Assembly: GCA_028823995.1 (NCBI GenBank) | Contig: JAPPFD010000025.1 | Span: forward strand, 25,165 to 89,164 | Direction of reading: 5' to 3' | Source of the DNA: a bacterium | GTDB lineage: Bacteria; Actinomycetota; Acidimicrobiia; Spongiisociales; ZC4RG35 | Length of the DNA: 64,000 nt | Shown: positions 27,034 through 35,574 of the stretch, piece by piece | How positions within the stretch are numbered: position 1 is the first letter of the stretch | Layout of the letters: every line of letters begins with the position of its first letter | The notes under the pieces: generated by a model | Seen by the model: only the letters and a program-made list of their open reading frames with translations | The model's database searches: none | Told to the model about the DNA's origin: nothing | Translations under genes and position numbers: made by a program

Positions 27034-27732
27034 TCAAGCAGTGGCTGCAATCGCTTCCCGCAGGGTGAACCGTCCCTCATACAGCGCCCTTCCCACAATG
27101 GCGGCCTCGCATCCCAAGGCCGCCACCGCCCTCAGGTCGGAGAGAGCGCCCACTCCCCCCGAGGCGATCACCGCCATGTCCGAGAGATCTCCCACCCGTG
27201 CCAGCAGGTCGAGGTCCGGCCCCGTCATGGCCCCGTCCCGCTCGATGCCGGTCACCAGCAGCCTCACCACTCCCGCTTCCCGCAGTCCTCTCAGTGCCTG
27301 GGGGACCGAGCGCCCTTCGTCCAGCCACCCAGCCCCTCGTGCCCGGCCGGCTCGCACGTCGAGGGCCGCCACCACCCGCTCCACCTCCCCCACTTGCCCC
27401 AGGGCGGCCGGGTTCCACACTGCCGCGGTTCCCATGACCACCCTGCGGGCCCCCGCCGCCAGCGCGGCCCGGGCCGCGTCGGCGGTGCGGATGCCCCCGC
27501 CCACCTGGAACGGAATTCGCGCCTGGCTCATCTCCTTCCAGATCCGCCGGTCGGGATCGCCCGTCTTGGCGCCGGAAAGGTCCACCACATGCACCAACTC
27601 GGCGCCCTGTTCCATCCACCCGCCCGCCACCTCTACCGGATCGTCCGAATAGCGGGTCACCTTTTGGTAGTTGCCGTGGAGCAACCTGACCACCCTCCCC
27701 TCCAGTATGTCCACGGCTGGGATTATCTGCAT
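27034..27732 (-). CDS. hisA: ProFAR isomerase HisA
   Basis: A 232-residue (beta/alpha)8 barrel, fourth step of histidine synthesis (ProFAR to PRFAR). It begins QIIPAVDILEGRVVRLLHG and has VGGGIRTADAARAALAAGA with phosphate-binding loops, the catalytic second Asp in LLVTGIERDGAMTGPDLDLL and IASGGVGALSDLRAV. As in actinobacteria, a PriA-type dual role with TrpF is possible but cannot be decided here. It is transcribed away from the other his genes, with a shared palindromic operator between. Confidence 0.93.
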   Translation of the reverse strand: MQIIPAVDILEGRVVRLLHGNYQKVTRYSDDPVEVAGGWMEQGAELVHVVDLSGAKTGDPDRRIWKEMSQARIPFQVGGGIRTADAARAALAAGARRVVMGTAAVWNPAALGQVGEVERVVAALDVRAGRARGAGWLDEGRSVPQALRGLREAGVVRLLVTGIERDGAMTGPDLDLLARVGDLSDMAVIASGGVGALSDLRAVAALGCEAAIVGRALYEGRFTLREAIAATA

Positions 27733-27770
27733 CTGAGAGCGCCCTTCTGGGATTCGGGAAACCGAGTTTG

Positions 27771-27810
27771 CGCTAATGTGCTAATACACTATTATGATAG
27801 CACACTAACG
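27771..27810. promoter_or_regulatory. 40-bp imperfect palindrome between hisA and yerC (putative operator)
   Basis: CGCTAATGTGCTA, a 14-base AT-rich centre, then TAGCACACTAACG. The arms are 13 bases and match at 11 positions; the inner seven (TGTGCTA/TAGCACA) are perfect. The centre holds TATTAT and TATGAT, plausible -10 boxes, so a bound protein would block transcription. It lies 17 bases before yerC, whose product is a TrpR-type DNA-binding protein. The obvious reading is autoregulation and joint control of hisA and the his operon. Confidence 0.75.
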
Positions 27811-27827
27811 TCAACCATGGACATTAT

Positions 27828-28142
27828 ATGACGGTCGACAGATCATGGCGCAACCAGGACACCCGGGCGCTCTTCTCCGCGGTGCTGACCCTGGAGACGG
27901 TGGACGAAGCCGCCATCTTCTTCCGGGATCTCTGCACCCGCAAGGAGATCTCGGATCTGAGTCAGCGATGGGCGGTCGTCCGCCAACTGGACCGGGGCCT
28001 CTCCTACCGGCAGATCTCAGAGGTCACCGGCGCCGCCACCGCCACCATAACCCGCATAAACCAGTGGTTGCGTCACGGCACCGGCGGTTATCGTCTGGCG
28101 CTCTCCCGGATGAAAACCCCGCCTGAAACGGAATCGACCTGA
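27828..28142 (+). CDS. yerC: YerC/YecD (TrpR-superfamily) transcriptional regulator
   Basis: A 104-residue helical DNA-binding protein. It shows ALFSAVLTLETVDEAAIFFRDLC, EISDLSQRWAVVRQLDRG, and the HTH LSYRQISEVTGAATATITRI followed by NQWLRHGTGGYR, matching the YerC/YecD family, a TrpR relative. As the first gene of a his operon it is probably a histidine-responsive repressor, as predicted for homologs (often called HisR). Its stop overlaps the hisG ATG by one base (TGATG). Confidence 0.88.
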   Translation: MTVDRSWRNQDTRALFSAVLTLETVDEAAIFFRDLCTRKEISDLSQRWAVVRQLDRGLSYRQISEVTGAATATITRINQWLRHGTGGYRLALSRMKTPPETEST

Positions 28143-29005
28143 TGAACAAGAGCGCACTCACCCTGGCAGTCCCTAACAAAGGGCGTCTCCGAGAGCCTTC
28201 CCTCCGCCTTCTCAAGAGCGCCGGGATGTCCTTCGAGGTGACCGACCGGGCTCTCTCCCTGCGGGTCCGGAACGTGGAGGTGGACCTGGTGCTGGTCCGC
28301 ACCGAGGACATACCGGGGATGCTGATCGAGGGGGTGGCCGATGTCGGGATAACCGGACTGGATCTCATGGAGGAGTCCGATCCGGACGCCGCCCTGGTGC
28401 CGCTGGTCAAACTGGACTTCGGGTTCTGTCGCCTGGCGGCCGCGGTGCCCAACGCCTCTTCCATCGACTCCCTGGATGACCTGAGGGGGCTCCGGGTCGC
28501 CACCTCCCATCCCCGAACCACCGCCCGGTTCCTGGCCGATCGCGGCATCCCCGCCTCGGTCGTGGCCCTCAAGGGATCGGTGGAGGCGGCCACCAAGATC
28601 GCCCTCGCCGACGCGGTGGTCGACCTGGTCTCGACAGGGTCCACCCTCAGGCTCAACGGATTGCGGGACATCGGCGTTCTCCTCGAGTCCCAGGCGGTGC
28701 TGGCCGGACTACCCGAGGTGAGAGACCGCCGGCTTGTCCGCCAGTTGGTGACCGCCATACGGGCGGTTACCGCCGGCCGCCGCAAGCGTTATCTGCTGCT
28801 CAACACCTCCGCCGACAACACGGCCGAGATCAGCCGGTTGATACCCGGTCTGTCGGCTCCCACCATCGTCCCGTTGGACGACTCGGAGATGGTGGCAATG
28901 CACTCGGTGGTGGACGCCTCGGACCTCTGGGACCTCCTTCCCCGACTCGAAGATGCGGGCGGCAAGGGAATCCTCGTGCTCGACATAGGACAACTCATCC
29001 CGTGA
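28142..29005 (+). CDS. hisG: ATP phosphoribosyltransferase, long form
   Basis: A 287-residue first enzyme of histidine synthesis (ATP + PRPP to phosphoribosyl-ATP). It contains LAVPNKGRLREPSLRLLKSA, GMLIEGVADVGITGLDLMEE and the PRPP-binding region in LVSTGSTLRLNGL. The C-terminal ~75 residues are the allosteric HisG_C domain (TAGRRKRYLLLNTSADN and later), which binds histidine. The short-form HisZ partner is not needed. Feedback inhibition is expected from this domain. Confidence 0.95.
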   Translation: MNKSALTLAVPNKGRLREPSLRLLKSAGMSFEVTDRALSLRVRNVEVDLVLVRTEDIPGMLIEGVADVGITGLDLMEESDPDAALVPLVKLDFGFCRLAAAVPNASSIDSLDDLRGLRVATSHPRTTARFLADRGIPASVVALKGSVEAATKIALADAVVDLVSTGSTLRLNGLRDIGVLLESQAVLAGLPEVRDRRLVRQLVTAIRAVTAGRRKRYLLLNTSADNTAEISRLIPGLSAPTIVPLDDSEMVAMHSVVDASDLWDLLPRLEDAGGKGILVLDIGQLIP

Positions 29006-30309
29006 CTGCCGTCTCTCAACCCCGCCTGCGCCAGGTGCTGCTGGAAGAACTCACCGAGGCCGAGCAGGCCGGACTGTGCCGCCGCAGCGCGGTGCCCGAC
29101 CCCGAGGTGCGAAGGATCGCGGGGGCAATCTGCGAGGAGGTCCGCAGCGAGGGAGATCGGGCCATGGAACGTGTGGCCGCCCGCCATGGAGGGGGATACT
29201 TCCCGGTGTTACGGGAAACGCTGGAGCGGGCCGCCGATGAGATGCCTGACGTAACCGCCGCCCTGGAGGAAGCCAGGGATCGCATCGCGGCTTTCCACCG
29301 TCCCCAGATCCCCTCGGACATGCACCGCGAGGATGTTCCGGGCATCGCCATCACCCGGCGCTGGTCCCCCCTCGGGCGGGTGGGCGCCTACGTTCCCGGC
29401 GGAAAGGCCGCCTACCCCTCCACCGTCCTGATGACGGTGGTCCCGGCCAAGGTGGCCGGGGTGAGGGAGGTGGTGGTCGCCACTCCGGCCGGCGCCGACG
29501 GGAACGTCAACCGGGCGACCCTGGCGGCGTGCTGGGTGGCGGGCGCCGACGAGGTGTGGGCCATGGGAGGCGCGGGCGCCGTCGCAACCCTCGCCTACGG
29601 GACCGGACTCGTCAAGCGGGTGGAGAAGATCGTCGGACCGGGCAGCCAATGGGTGACGGCGGCCAAGTTGGCGGTGTTCGGGGATTGCGGCATAGACCTC
29701 CCGGCCGGTCCCTCGGAAGTACTGGTGCTAGCCGACGACTCGGCCGATCCGGCGCTGGTCGCCGCCGACCTACTCTGCCAGGCCGAGCACGGACCGGACT
29801 CCCCCGCGGTCCTGGTCACCACCGACCCGACCCTCCCCTCCCGGGTGGAGGAGGCGCTCGAGGAGCAGCTGGCCTCCCTCGATCGCCGGGACATCCTGGC
29901 CGAGGCTCTTTCCAACCACGGCATGACGGTGATCGCTCCCGACATGACCCAGGCTCTTTCCTTCACCAATCGATACGCGGCCGAGCACGTCTCCCTACTC
30001 ACCTCCGACACCGAGACGCACGCCAAGGCGGTCACCGCCGCCGGTTCCGTCTACGTCGGCCGGTGGTCGGCGGAGTCGGCCGGCGATTATGCGACCGGCG
30101 CCAATCACGTGCTTCCCACCGGAGGCCTGGCCGCCTGTTACGGTCCGCTGTCGGTGGAGGACTTCGGTTCCTGGCGCCAGGAGCAACGCCTGACCCGCGA
30201 AGGCCTGGCCGATATTCTTCCCATCATCACCCGACTGGCCGATGTGGAAGGCTTCACCGCCCACCGCCGCGCCGCAGAGCTACGGTTCAGCACGGAAGGA
30301 GCAGCATGA
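29002..30309 (+). CDS. hisD: Histidinol dehydrogenase
   Basis: A 435-residue enzyme performing the last two oxidations from histidinol to histidine. Signatures include RWSPLGRVGAYVPGGKAAYP, KIVGPGSQWVTAAKL, GIDLPAGPSEVLVLADDSAD, and LLCQAEHGPDSPAVLVT with the zinc His. The C-terminus has RYAAEHVSLLTSDTE and GDYATGANHVLPTGG. GTG start at 29002 overlaps the hisG stop by four bases; its own stop overlaps the hisB start (ATGA). Confidence 0.96.
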   Translation: MTAVSQPRLRQVLLEELTEAEQAGLCRRSAVPDPEVRRIAGAICEEVRSEGDRAMERVAARHGGGYFPVLRETLERAADEMPDVTAALEEARDRIAAFHRPQIPSDMHREDVPGIAITRRWSPLGRVGAYVPGGKAAYPSTVLMTVVPAKVAGVREVVVATPAGADGNVNRATLAACWVAGADEVWAMGGAGAVATLAYGTGLVKRVEKIVGPGSQWVTAAKLAVFGDCGIDLPAGPSEVLVLADDSADPALVAADLLCQAEHGPDSPAVLVTTDPTLPSRVEEALEEQLASLDRRDILAEALSNHGMTVIAPDMTQALSFTNRYAAEHVSLLTSDTETHAKAVTAAGSVYVGRWSAESAGDYATGANHVLPTGGLAACYGPLSVEDFGSWRQEQRLTREGLADILPIITRLADVEGFTAHRRAAELRFSTEGAA

Positions 30310-30890
30310 CGAGAACCGCACACCTGAGCAGGGAGACCCGCGAGACCTCGGTGGAAGTCACCCTCGATCTGGACGGATCCGGACAGGCCCGGGTCTCCAC
30401 CGGAGTGGGCTTCTTCGATCACCTCCTCACCTCCCTGGCCCACCACGCGCTGTTCGACCTGACCATCACCACCCGGGGCGACCTGGAAGTGGACGATCAC
30501 CACACCGTGGAGGACACCGCCCTGGTGCTCGGATCGGCCATTGCCGAGGCATTGGGGGATCGGGCAGGCATCAACCGTTTTGGCGAGGCGGCGGTTCCCA
30601 TGGACGAGGCCCTGGGCAGCGCGGCGGTGGATGTGGGCGGCCGTCCCTACGCGGTGGTGGACCTCCCTCTCCGCAACCCGACCATCGGAAACCTGACCAC
30701 CCAGAACCTCCCCCATGCGATCGAGGCCCTGGCGCGGACCGCAGGTATCACCCTCCACTTGAGCTCTATAGGCCGCAACGACCACCACCAGGCTGAGGCT
30801 GCCGTCAAGGCTCTGGCCCGCGCCCTGCGCCAAGCGGTGGCGCGCGATCCCAGACGGATGGGTGTGGCCTCCACCAAGGGCGCCACTTGA
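30306..30890 (+). CDS. hisB: Imidazoleglycerol-phosphate dehydratase
   Basis: A 194-residue monofunctional HisB dehydratase (no phosphatase domain). It shows GVGFFDHLLTSLAHHALFDL, the manganese motif DDHHTVEDTALVLG, FGEAAVPMDEALG and the second motif SIGRNDHHQAEAAVKALARA. ATG at 30306 overlaps the hisD stop, and its TGA overlaps the TTG start of hisH. Confidence 0.96.
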   Translation: MTRTAHLSRETRETSVEVTLDLDGSGQARVSTGVGFFDHLLTSLAHHALFDLTITTRGDLEVDDHHTVEDTALVLGSAIAEALGDRAGINRFGEAAVPMDEALGSAAVDVGGRPYAVVDLPLRNPTIGNLTTQNLPHAIEALARTAGITLHLSSIGRNDHHQAEAAVKALARALRQAVARDPRRMGVASTKGAT

Positions 30891-31504
30891 CGAGAATCGC
30901 CGTGGTCGACCATGGCGCGGGAAACCTGGTCTCCATCACTCAGGGACTGGAGAGGGTGGGTGCGGAGACGGTGCTGGCCGCCGGGCCTCACCAACTCGAT
31001 GGCGCAGACGGCGTGGTGCTTCCCGGGGTGGGGACCCCCGGCGCCGCCATGGAACGGCTTGAGCAGGCAGGCTTCGTCGACTCCCTGGTCGACTGGACGG
31101 GCCCCCTCCTGGGGATCTGTGTGGGTCTGCAACTGTTCTTCGAGGCCAGTTCGGAGGACGACAGCGCCTGTCTGGGGCTGATGCCCGGCCGTGTGGAGCG
31201 GTTGCAGGAGACTCCCCGCCTTCCCCACATCGGGTGGAACGATCTGCTGATCGGTGCCGAAGACCCTTTGTGGGAGGGACTTCCTGAGCACCCCACCTTT
31301 TACTTCGTGCACTCCTACGCGCCGGCGCCCGCCGACTCGGGCCTGGTCATCGGCGAGGCCAGCTATGGCCCCCGGTTCTGCGTGGCGGTCAGGGACGGGC
31401 GTCGGGTGGGGGTCCAGTTCCATCCCGAGCGGTCCGGCGCCAACGGCCTTCGGGTGCTCTCCAACTTCCTGGCCGAATGCCGGACCGGATCGGAGTCCCG
31501 CTGA
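30887..31504 (+). CDS. hisH: Imidazole glycerol phosphate synthase, glutaminase subunit
   Basis: A 205-residue class I amidotransferase that releases ammonia from glutamine for HisF. It has [20 protein letters not shown] at the N-terminus, the nucleophile in [28 protein letters not shown] and the His-Glu pair in [16 protein letters not shown] is the only workable start, overlapping the hisB TGA (TTGA), so translation is coupled. Confidence 0.95.
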   Translation: MTRIAVVDHGAGNLVSITQGLERVGAETVLAAGPHQLDGADGVVLPGVGTPGAAMERLEQAGFVDSLVDWTGPLLGICVGLQLFFEASSEDDSACLGLMPGRVERLQETPRLPHIGWNDLLIGAEDPLWEGLPEHPTFYFVHSYAPAPADSGLVIGEASYGPRFCVAVRDGRRVGVQFHPERSGANGLRVLSNFLAECRTGSESR

Positions 31505-32265
31505 TGCTGCGCAAGAGGATCATTCCCTGCCTGGACGTGGCGGACGGCCGGGTGGTGAAGGGAGTCAACTTCGTCAACCTCACCGATGAGGGGGACCCGA
31601 TCGAGTTGGCGAGCCGGTATGCGTCCGAGGGCGCGGACGAGATCTGCTACCTGGATATCGCCGCCGCTCCGGAGAACCGCGACACCATGTGGGATGTGGT
31701 GAGACGCACCGCCTCTGAGGTGTTCATCCCTCTCACGGTGGGTGGGGGAATCCGCTCCCCCGAGGACATGAAGTCGGCCCTGCGGGCCGGGGCCGACAAG
31801 GTGAGCATCAACACCGCCGCGGTCCGTCGCCCGGAACTCCTCCGGGAGTGCCGCCGCCGGTTCGGGCGCCAGTGCGTGGTGCTGGCCATCGATGCCCGGC
31901 GTCGCCCCGAGGGAGGATTCGAAGTGGTGGTCGTGGGCGGCAGAGAGCCCGTCGGCTGGGATGCGGTGGAGTGGGCCCGGCGGGGAGTCGAACTGGGCGC
32001 CGGTGAGATCCTCCTCACCTCCATGGACCGGGATGGGACCAAGGACGGCTACGACCTGGAGTTGACCGCCGCGGTCACCGCGGCCGTGGAGGTGCCGGTG
32101 ATAGCCTCGGGCGGGGCCGGCACCACCCAGCACTGTGTGGAGGCATGCCTGGAGGCCGGCGCCGAGGCGGTGCTGGCCGCTTCCATTTTCCACCGAAAGG
32201 AGATCGAGATCTCCGAGGTAAAGCGCGCCATGGCCCGGGCGGGCGTGCCGGTGCGCCTGGTGTGA
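31504..32265 (+). CDS. hisF: Imidazole glycerol phosphate synthase, cyclase subunit
   Basis: A 253-residue barrel that closes the imidazole ring. It begins [20 protein letters not shown] with the catalytic Asp, has [34 protein letters not shown], the second catalytic Asp in [17 protein letters not shown] and [23 protein letters not shown] at 31504 shares one base with the hisH stop (TGATG), which fits better than an upstream in-frame start inside hisH. Confidence 0.96.
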   Translation: MLRKRIIPCLDVADGRVVKGVNFVNLTDEGDPIELASRYASEGADEICYLDIAAAPENRDTMWDVVRRTASEVFIPLTVGGGIRSPEDMKSALRAGADKVSINTAAVRRPELLRECRRRFGRQCVVLAIDARRRPEGGFEVVVVGGREPVGWDAVEWARRGVELGAGEILLTSMDRDGTKDGYDLELTAAVTAAVEVPVIASGGAGTTQHCVEACLEAGAEAVLAASIFHRKEIEISEVKRAMARAGVPVRLV

Positions 32266-32900
32266 GCGGCGTGTCTCCACCCCGGGCCGGTGATCTCAAA
32301 TGGGGCGCCGACGGGCTGATACCGGGGGTGGTGCAGGACGCCCGGACGGGCCAGGTGCTGATGGTGGCCTACCTGAACCGGGAGTCGTACGCCGCAACGC
32401 TGGATAGCGGCTACGCCCACTTCTGGTCCCGGTCCCGCCAGGAACTCTGGTTCAAGGGCGCCACCAGCGGCGCCACCCTGGAGGTGGTGACCATCAGGGC
32501 GGACTGCGACGCCGACACGCTCTTGATCACCGCCCGCCCGGCCGGTCCGGCCTGTCACCGCCACACCACCACCTGCTTCGACGACTCGCCTCCAGGAGAG
32601 GGATTCGGGTGGCTGGAGCAACTCTGGGGCGTGATCGCGTCCCGCGCTGCGGAGCGACCGGCCGGGTCTTACACCACCCGGCTTCTGGATGGCGGGGTGG
32701 ACCTGGCCGGTCGGAAGTTGATGGAGGAAGCAACCGAGGTGCTGATGGCGGCGAAAGATCACGCAACGGGGGAAGCGGACAATCGCCGGGTAGCAGAGGA
32801 GATGGCTGACCTTCTCTATCACCTCCTCGTTCTGGCCGCCGATCGGGAAGTAACACCCTCGGAGATGATTACTGTCTTGGAGGAGCGCTTCTCCTCCTGA
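32262..32900 (+). CDS. hisI: Bifunctional phosphoribosyl-AMP cyclohydrolase / phosphoribosyl-ATP pyrophosphatase
   Basis: A 212-residue HisIE fusion covering steps 2 and 3. The cyclohydrolase half (about 1-112) has [34 protein letters not shown], the Mg site [10 protein letters not shown] and zinc ligands in CHRHTTTCF. The pyrophosphatase half (about 120-212) has [32 protein letters not shown] and [16 protein letters not shown] start at 32262 overlaps the hisF stop. In most actinobacteria hisI and hisE are separate, so the fusion is notable. Last gene of the operon; hisC and a histidinol phosphatase are not here. Confidence 0.94.
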   Translation: MSGVSPPRAGDLKWGADGLIPGVVQDARTGQVLMVAYLNRESYAATLDSGYAHFWSRSRQELWFKGATSGATLEVVTIRADCDADTLLITARPAGPACHRHTTTCFDDSPPGEGFGWLEQLWGVIASRAAERPAGSYTTRLLDGGVDLAGRKLMEEATEVLMAAKDHATGEADNRRVAEEMADLLYHLLVLAADREVTPSEMITVLEERFSS

Positions 32901-32978
32901 ATTGCCGCCGTTCCTGGGGTCCAGACACCGCCTGCCGCTTCCCTTCTCGGATTAGGACTTCTACCAGGGAGCAAAGGC

Positions 32979-33260
32979 CTGTACAGGCTGGAAGCCCTGA
33001 AGGAGTTCTTCCACTCCAAACAGGGCACCGTGGTCATACGCAAAGGCGACCTCGGGGGCCTGGTCTCCAGCCCTTACAACCTCTCGCAGTGAGGGCGTTG
33101 CTGGGTGGAGGAAGACGCGAAAGTACTGGAGTGGGCGAAAGTGACCAAGGATGCTCTGATCATGGACAAGGCTGTGGTGACGGGACGGGCCCGGGTTACC
33201 GACAGGTCCTGGTCAAGCAGACTCGCAACGATCGGCTGTCAAAGGTGTGACTCCGCGGAG
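32979..33260 (+). pseudogene. Decayed hexapeptide-repeat-like protein with in-frame stop
   Basis: The frame reads LYRLEALKEFF, then VVIRKGDLGGLVSS, PYNLSQ, a TGA (33090-33092), GRCWVEEDAKVLEWAKVTKD and ALIMDKAVVTGRARVTD. This matches phage- and bacterium-borne hexapeptide-repeat proteins with GDLGG(F/Y)I...NLSQEGNCWV...DAKVYGNAKV. The stop sits at the usual Glu of QEG. Further on a frameshift seems needed, because SYADNATGLS appears in another frame near 33260. No start codon or ribosome-binding site is evident. It fills the otherwise gene-free stretch 32901-33307. Edges are approximate. Confidence 0.6.
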
Positions 33261-33307
33261 CTATGCCGACAACGCCACGGGGCTTTCATTCTGCATTTTC
33301 GTTGGGT

Positions 33308-35017
33308 TCAGCATTGGGCGGTCGGAAGGTCTTGGGGCGGTGCAGGCAGCCGTATCGTTATGCCCTCGGTGTCTGTTCCCTCGACGGTGACTATCGCGGC
33401 TTCTTGGTAGTTGGTTGTGATGCCTTCGCCGTTGTAGTACCCGGCACAGGTACCACCAGAGGCGGCGTATACGTCTAAGCGGTACGGGCCGTCGGCCACG
33501 CGTATGACAAACGTGCCGTCCGATCCGGTTACACCCCAACGGCTGTTATCTGTGTTGTCGCTCTGCCAAGCCCACAGACCCACTCCTTCCAGCGGTCGAC
33601 CGTCGGGGTCCACGATTGTTCCCCGAATGGCTGAGGGTATGTCGACCAAGGGCGGGAGCGGTGTTCGGCGCGGTGTGATGAACGGAGAGCCGCGGAGGAT
33701 GGCCTTCTCGTCGTCACGCAGATACGTATCCGGATAGACCAGATAGCCGAGATGCATCAACGCCCAGTGATCGCAGGAAGGCAGGCCCTCGTCGCATCCA
33801 GGCGGGTGATTAATCACCCCCAGCGCGTGGGTGAGTTCGTGGGCTATCCCGCCGATCACGCCCCCACGTGTCCGCTGGTATGGTCCCTCACCGCAGTAGT
33901 GGTAAGGGCCCGAGTCAAATACGCCTTCCTGGCGACCCATGATGGTGAGACCCCAGCCTCCCCTTCCGAGTTCATGACCACTCTCACCGAGCTGATGGTA
34001 TTCGTCGCATGCTTCCTCCACATCCGCGTAGATAACCCAGGTAGTGGTAGACCCCGGGGCGTCATGGGTTCCACCGGCGGCCCATCCCCCGACAGGAGCG
34101 CAATCCTGCACCCCTTCTACCACTTTCTGCCAGGCGTGGCCCCGTGCGTAGAAGTCCTCGGATTGGCTCAACCGACAGTCCTCCACTATTGGATCGTGCA
34201 GCGAGAACGTCACCCCTCCGAGTTGCTGGTGATACCAGGCCTGAACATGCTCGATCGCTCGGCAGAGAACGTCGCGATCGGCAGGACGAAGCTCGCGGTC
34301 AGCCGGCACTGCGTACAGCACCCGCACCACATGCTCCGGTCGGGGGTTGAGCGCGAGAGCACGGGTGATGAACGTAGCCATCTGGGCCCGGGTGGTGTCC
34401 TGACCTGGACAGTAACGACGAGGACCCCTCGTTGAGCATCCCGCCGTTACGCCGGCCGCCGCCAAAGCATCGATGTCGGCTTCGTGGACGCTCTCCCCGG
34501 TATCGGTGAACCGGCCTGAACGGCCGCCAAGCAGATCGAAAGCACGAACCAGAAACGAAGCCATCTGAGCACGGGTAACCGTCTCAGTAGGACAGAAACG
34601 GGCTGGCTCTAAGGAGCATCCCTTGGTTATACGGAGGTCTGCCAGACGCTCCACGTAGGGTGCCCACCACTGCGACGCGTCCACATCCGCGAACCGCGAT
34701 GCCTCTATCGGGGGCGGGTCAGCACCATCCAAGACACGCACAAGCCACACAGCCATTACCCAACGCTCCAACGGATCCCTCGGACAGAACTTATTCGGCC
34801 CACATTCCGTCCCCTCGAACACACCATCAGCCGCCAATGAGTTGACAGCCCCGAGATGACCCCCCGCCTCTTCCCCGTCCGAGAACCCTCCCGATGCGAT
34901 CACAGCCGACAACCCACCATCCCGCTCCTTCCCAACAGCACCAGCGGCCGGCAGCGAACCCGACAAAGTGGCCAACGCGACCCCCACCACAAGAACGGCA
35001 AAACGCAGCCGAGTCAT
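33308..35017 (-). CDS. Secreted SLH-repeat zinc metalloprotease-like protein
   Basis: A 569-residue exported protein. A signal peptide covers about 1-27 (AVLVVGVALATLSGSLPAAG). Three SLH-like repeats run from about 43 to 215, with GCSLEPARFCPTETVTRAQM and GCSTRGPRRYCPGQDTTRAQ. A peptidase-like domain has the zinc motif HELTHALGVINH at 393-404 and a Met-containing stretch HWALMHLGY at about 416. The C-terminal 110 residues form a carboxypeptidase-regulatory-like beta domain (IRGTIVDPDGRPLEGVGLWA). SLH repeats suggest binding to the cell envelope. The peptidase family is not assigned: HExxHxxGxxxH differs by one residue from the metzincin pattern. Lower GC and altered codon use compared with neighbours. 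Confidence 0.78.
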   Translation of the reverse strand: MTRLRFAVLVVGVALATLSGSLPAAGAVGKERDGGLSAVIASGGFSDGEEAGGHLGAVNSLAADGVFEGTECGPNKFCPRDPLERWVMAVWLVRVLDGADPPPIEASRFADVDASQWWAPYVERLADLRITKGCSLEPARFCPTETVTRAQMASFLVRAFDLLGGRSGRFTDTGESVHEADIDALAAAGVTAGCSTRGPRRYCPGQDTTRAQMATFITRALALNPRPEHVVRVLYAVPADRELRPADRDVLCRAIEHVQAWYHQQLGGVTFSLHDPIVEDCRLSQSEDFYARGHAWQKVVEGVQDCAPVGGWAAGGTHDAPGSTTTWVIYADVEEACDEYHQLGESGHELGRGGWGLTIMGRQEGVFDSGPYHYCGEGPYQRTRGGVIGGIAHELTHALGVINHPPGCDEGLPSCDHWALMHLGYLVYPDTYLRDDEKAILRGSPFITPRRTPLPPLVDIPSAIRGTIVDPDGRPLEGVGLWAWQSDNTDNSRWGVTGSDGTFVIRVADGPYRLDVYAASGGTCAGYYNGEGITTNYQEAAIVTVEGTDTEGITIRLPAPPQDLPTAQC

Positions 35018-35026
35018 AGGTGTAGT

Positions 35027-35045
35027 AATAGTAACAACAACTATT
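35027..35045. promoter_or_regulatory. Inverted repeat in the divergent SLH protease / lipoprotein promoter region
   Basis: AATAGT and ACTATT flank seven bases in the 62-base gap between the start codons of the SLH protease and the lipoprotein gene. The gap is AT-rich compared with its surroundings. An operator is possible but not shown. Confidence 0.25.
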
Positions 35046-35079
35046 CAGTTTGCTGGAGACCAGGAGAAGGTCTACCGGT

Positions 35080-35499
35080 GTGAACAAACGCAGGCATTTC
35101 GTCTGTGTTCTGGTGTCGGTAGCGCTGCTGTCAGCTGCTTGCGGGAGTGATGCCAAGGTCACAGACAGGGAGGGCAGCGAGAACGGTACCGCTCCCCGAT
35201 CCGCGGATACCGGCGTGGATGATGTAACAGCCACCTCCGCCCACTGTTGTGCCGCAACATGTCCCCATGCCCGAGTTCGGCACGCCAAAGCAGCCTAACC
35301 CGGAACCAACCAACCCCACTCCGAACCAGGCGCGCCCCGAACGGCGAAACCCCGGACCGGCACCCCCACCAGCCCACCAAACCGGCACCCCACAGCCCCA
35401 CAGCCCCCCGCTACCCTACAGAAACAACCCCGCACCACAACCACAACCAACAACGAACGATTACGCGCCGAATTACGCGTCACAATTCGCGCCAGCCCC

Positions 35500-35509
<10 letters not shown>
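35080..35509 (+). pseudogene. Proline-rich lipoprotein, frameshifted
   Basis: The first part (GTG at 35080) gives a lipoprotein signal, RRHFVCVLVSVALLSAACGS, then an acidic linker to about TGVDDVTA. The frame then ends at 35298 with an unnatural Cys/His-rich tail. In the +2-shifted frame from about 35233 the sequence continues PPPPTVVPQHVPMPEFGTPK and QPNPEPTNPTPNQ, with a Pro-rich tail that stops at a TAG at 35507-35509, inside the tRNA-Arg gene. One indel near 35235 joins them into a typical lipoprotein plus Pro-rich stalk. It is either a real pseudogene or an assembly error. The 35299-35499 stretch is strikingly C+A rich. Confidence 0.5.
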
Positions 35510-35572
<63 letters not shown>

Positions 35573-35574
35573 CT

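Noticed and set aside
27198..27437. Plus-strand Pro-rich open frame across hisA.
   Set aside because: Low-complexity antisense translation of hisA.
33090..33092. In-frame TGA in the hexapeptide-repeat remnant as a second selenocysteine codon.
   Set aside because: Homologous sequences have Glu (QEG) here, not Cys, and a further frameshift is needed downstream.
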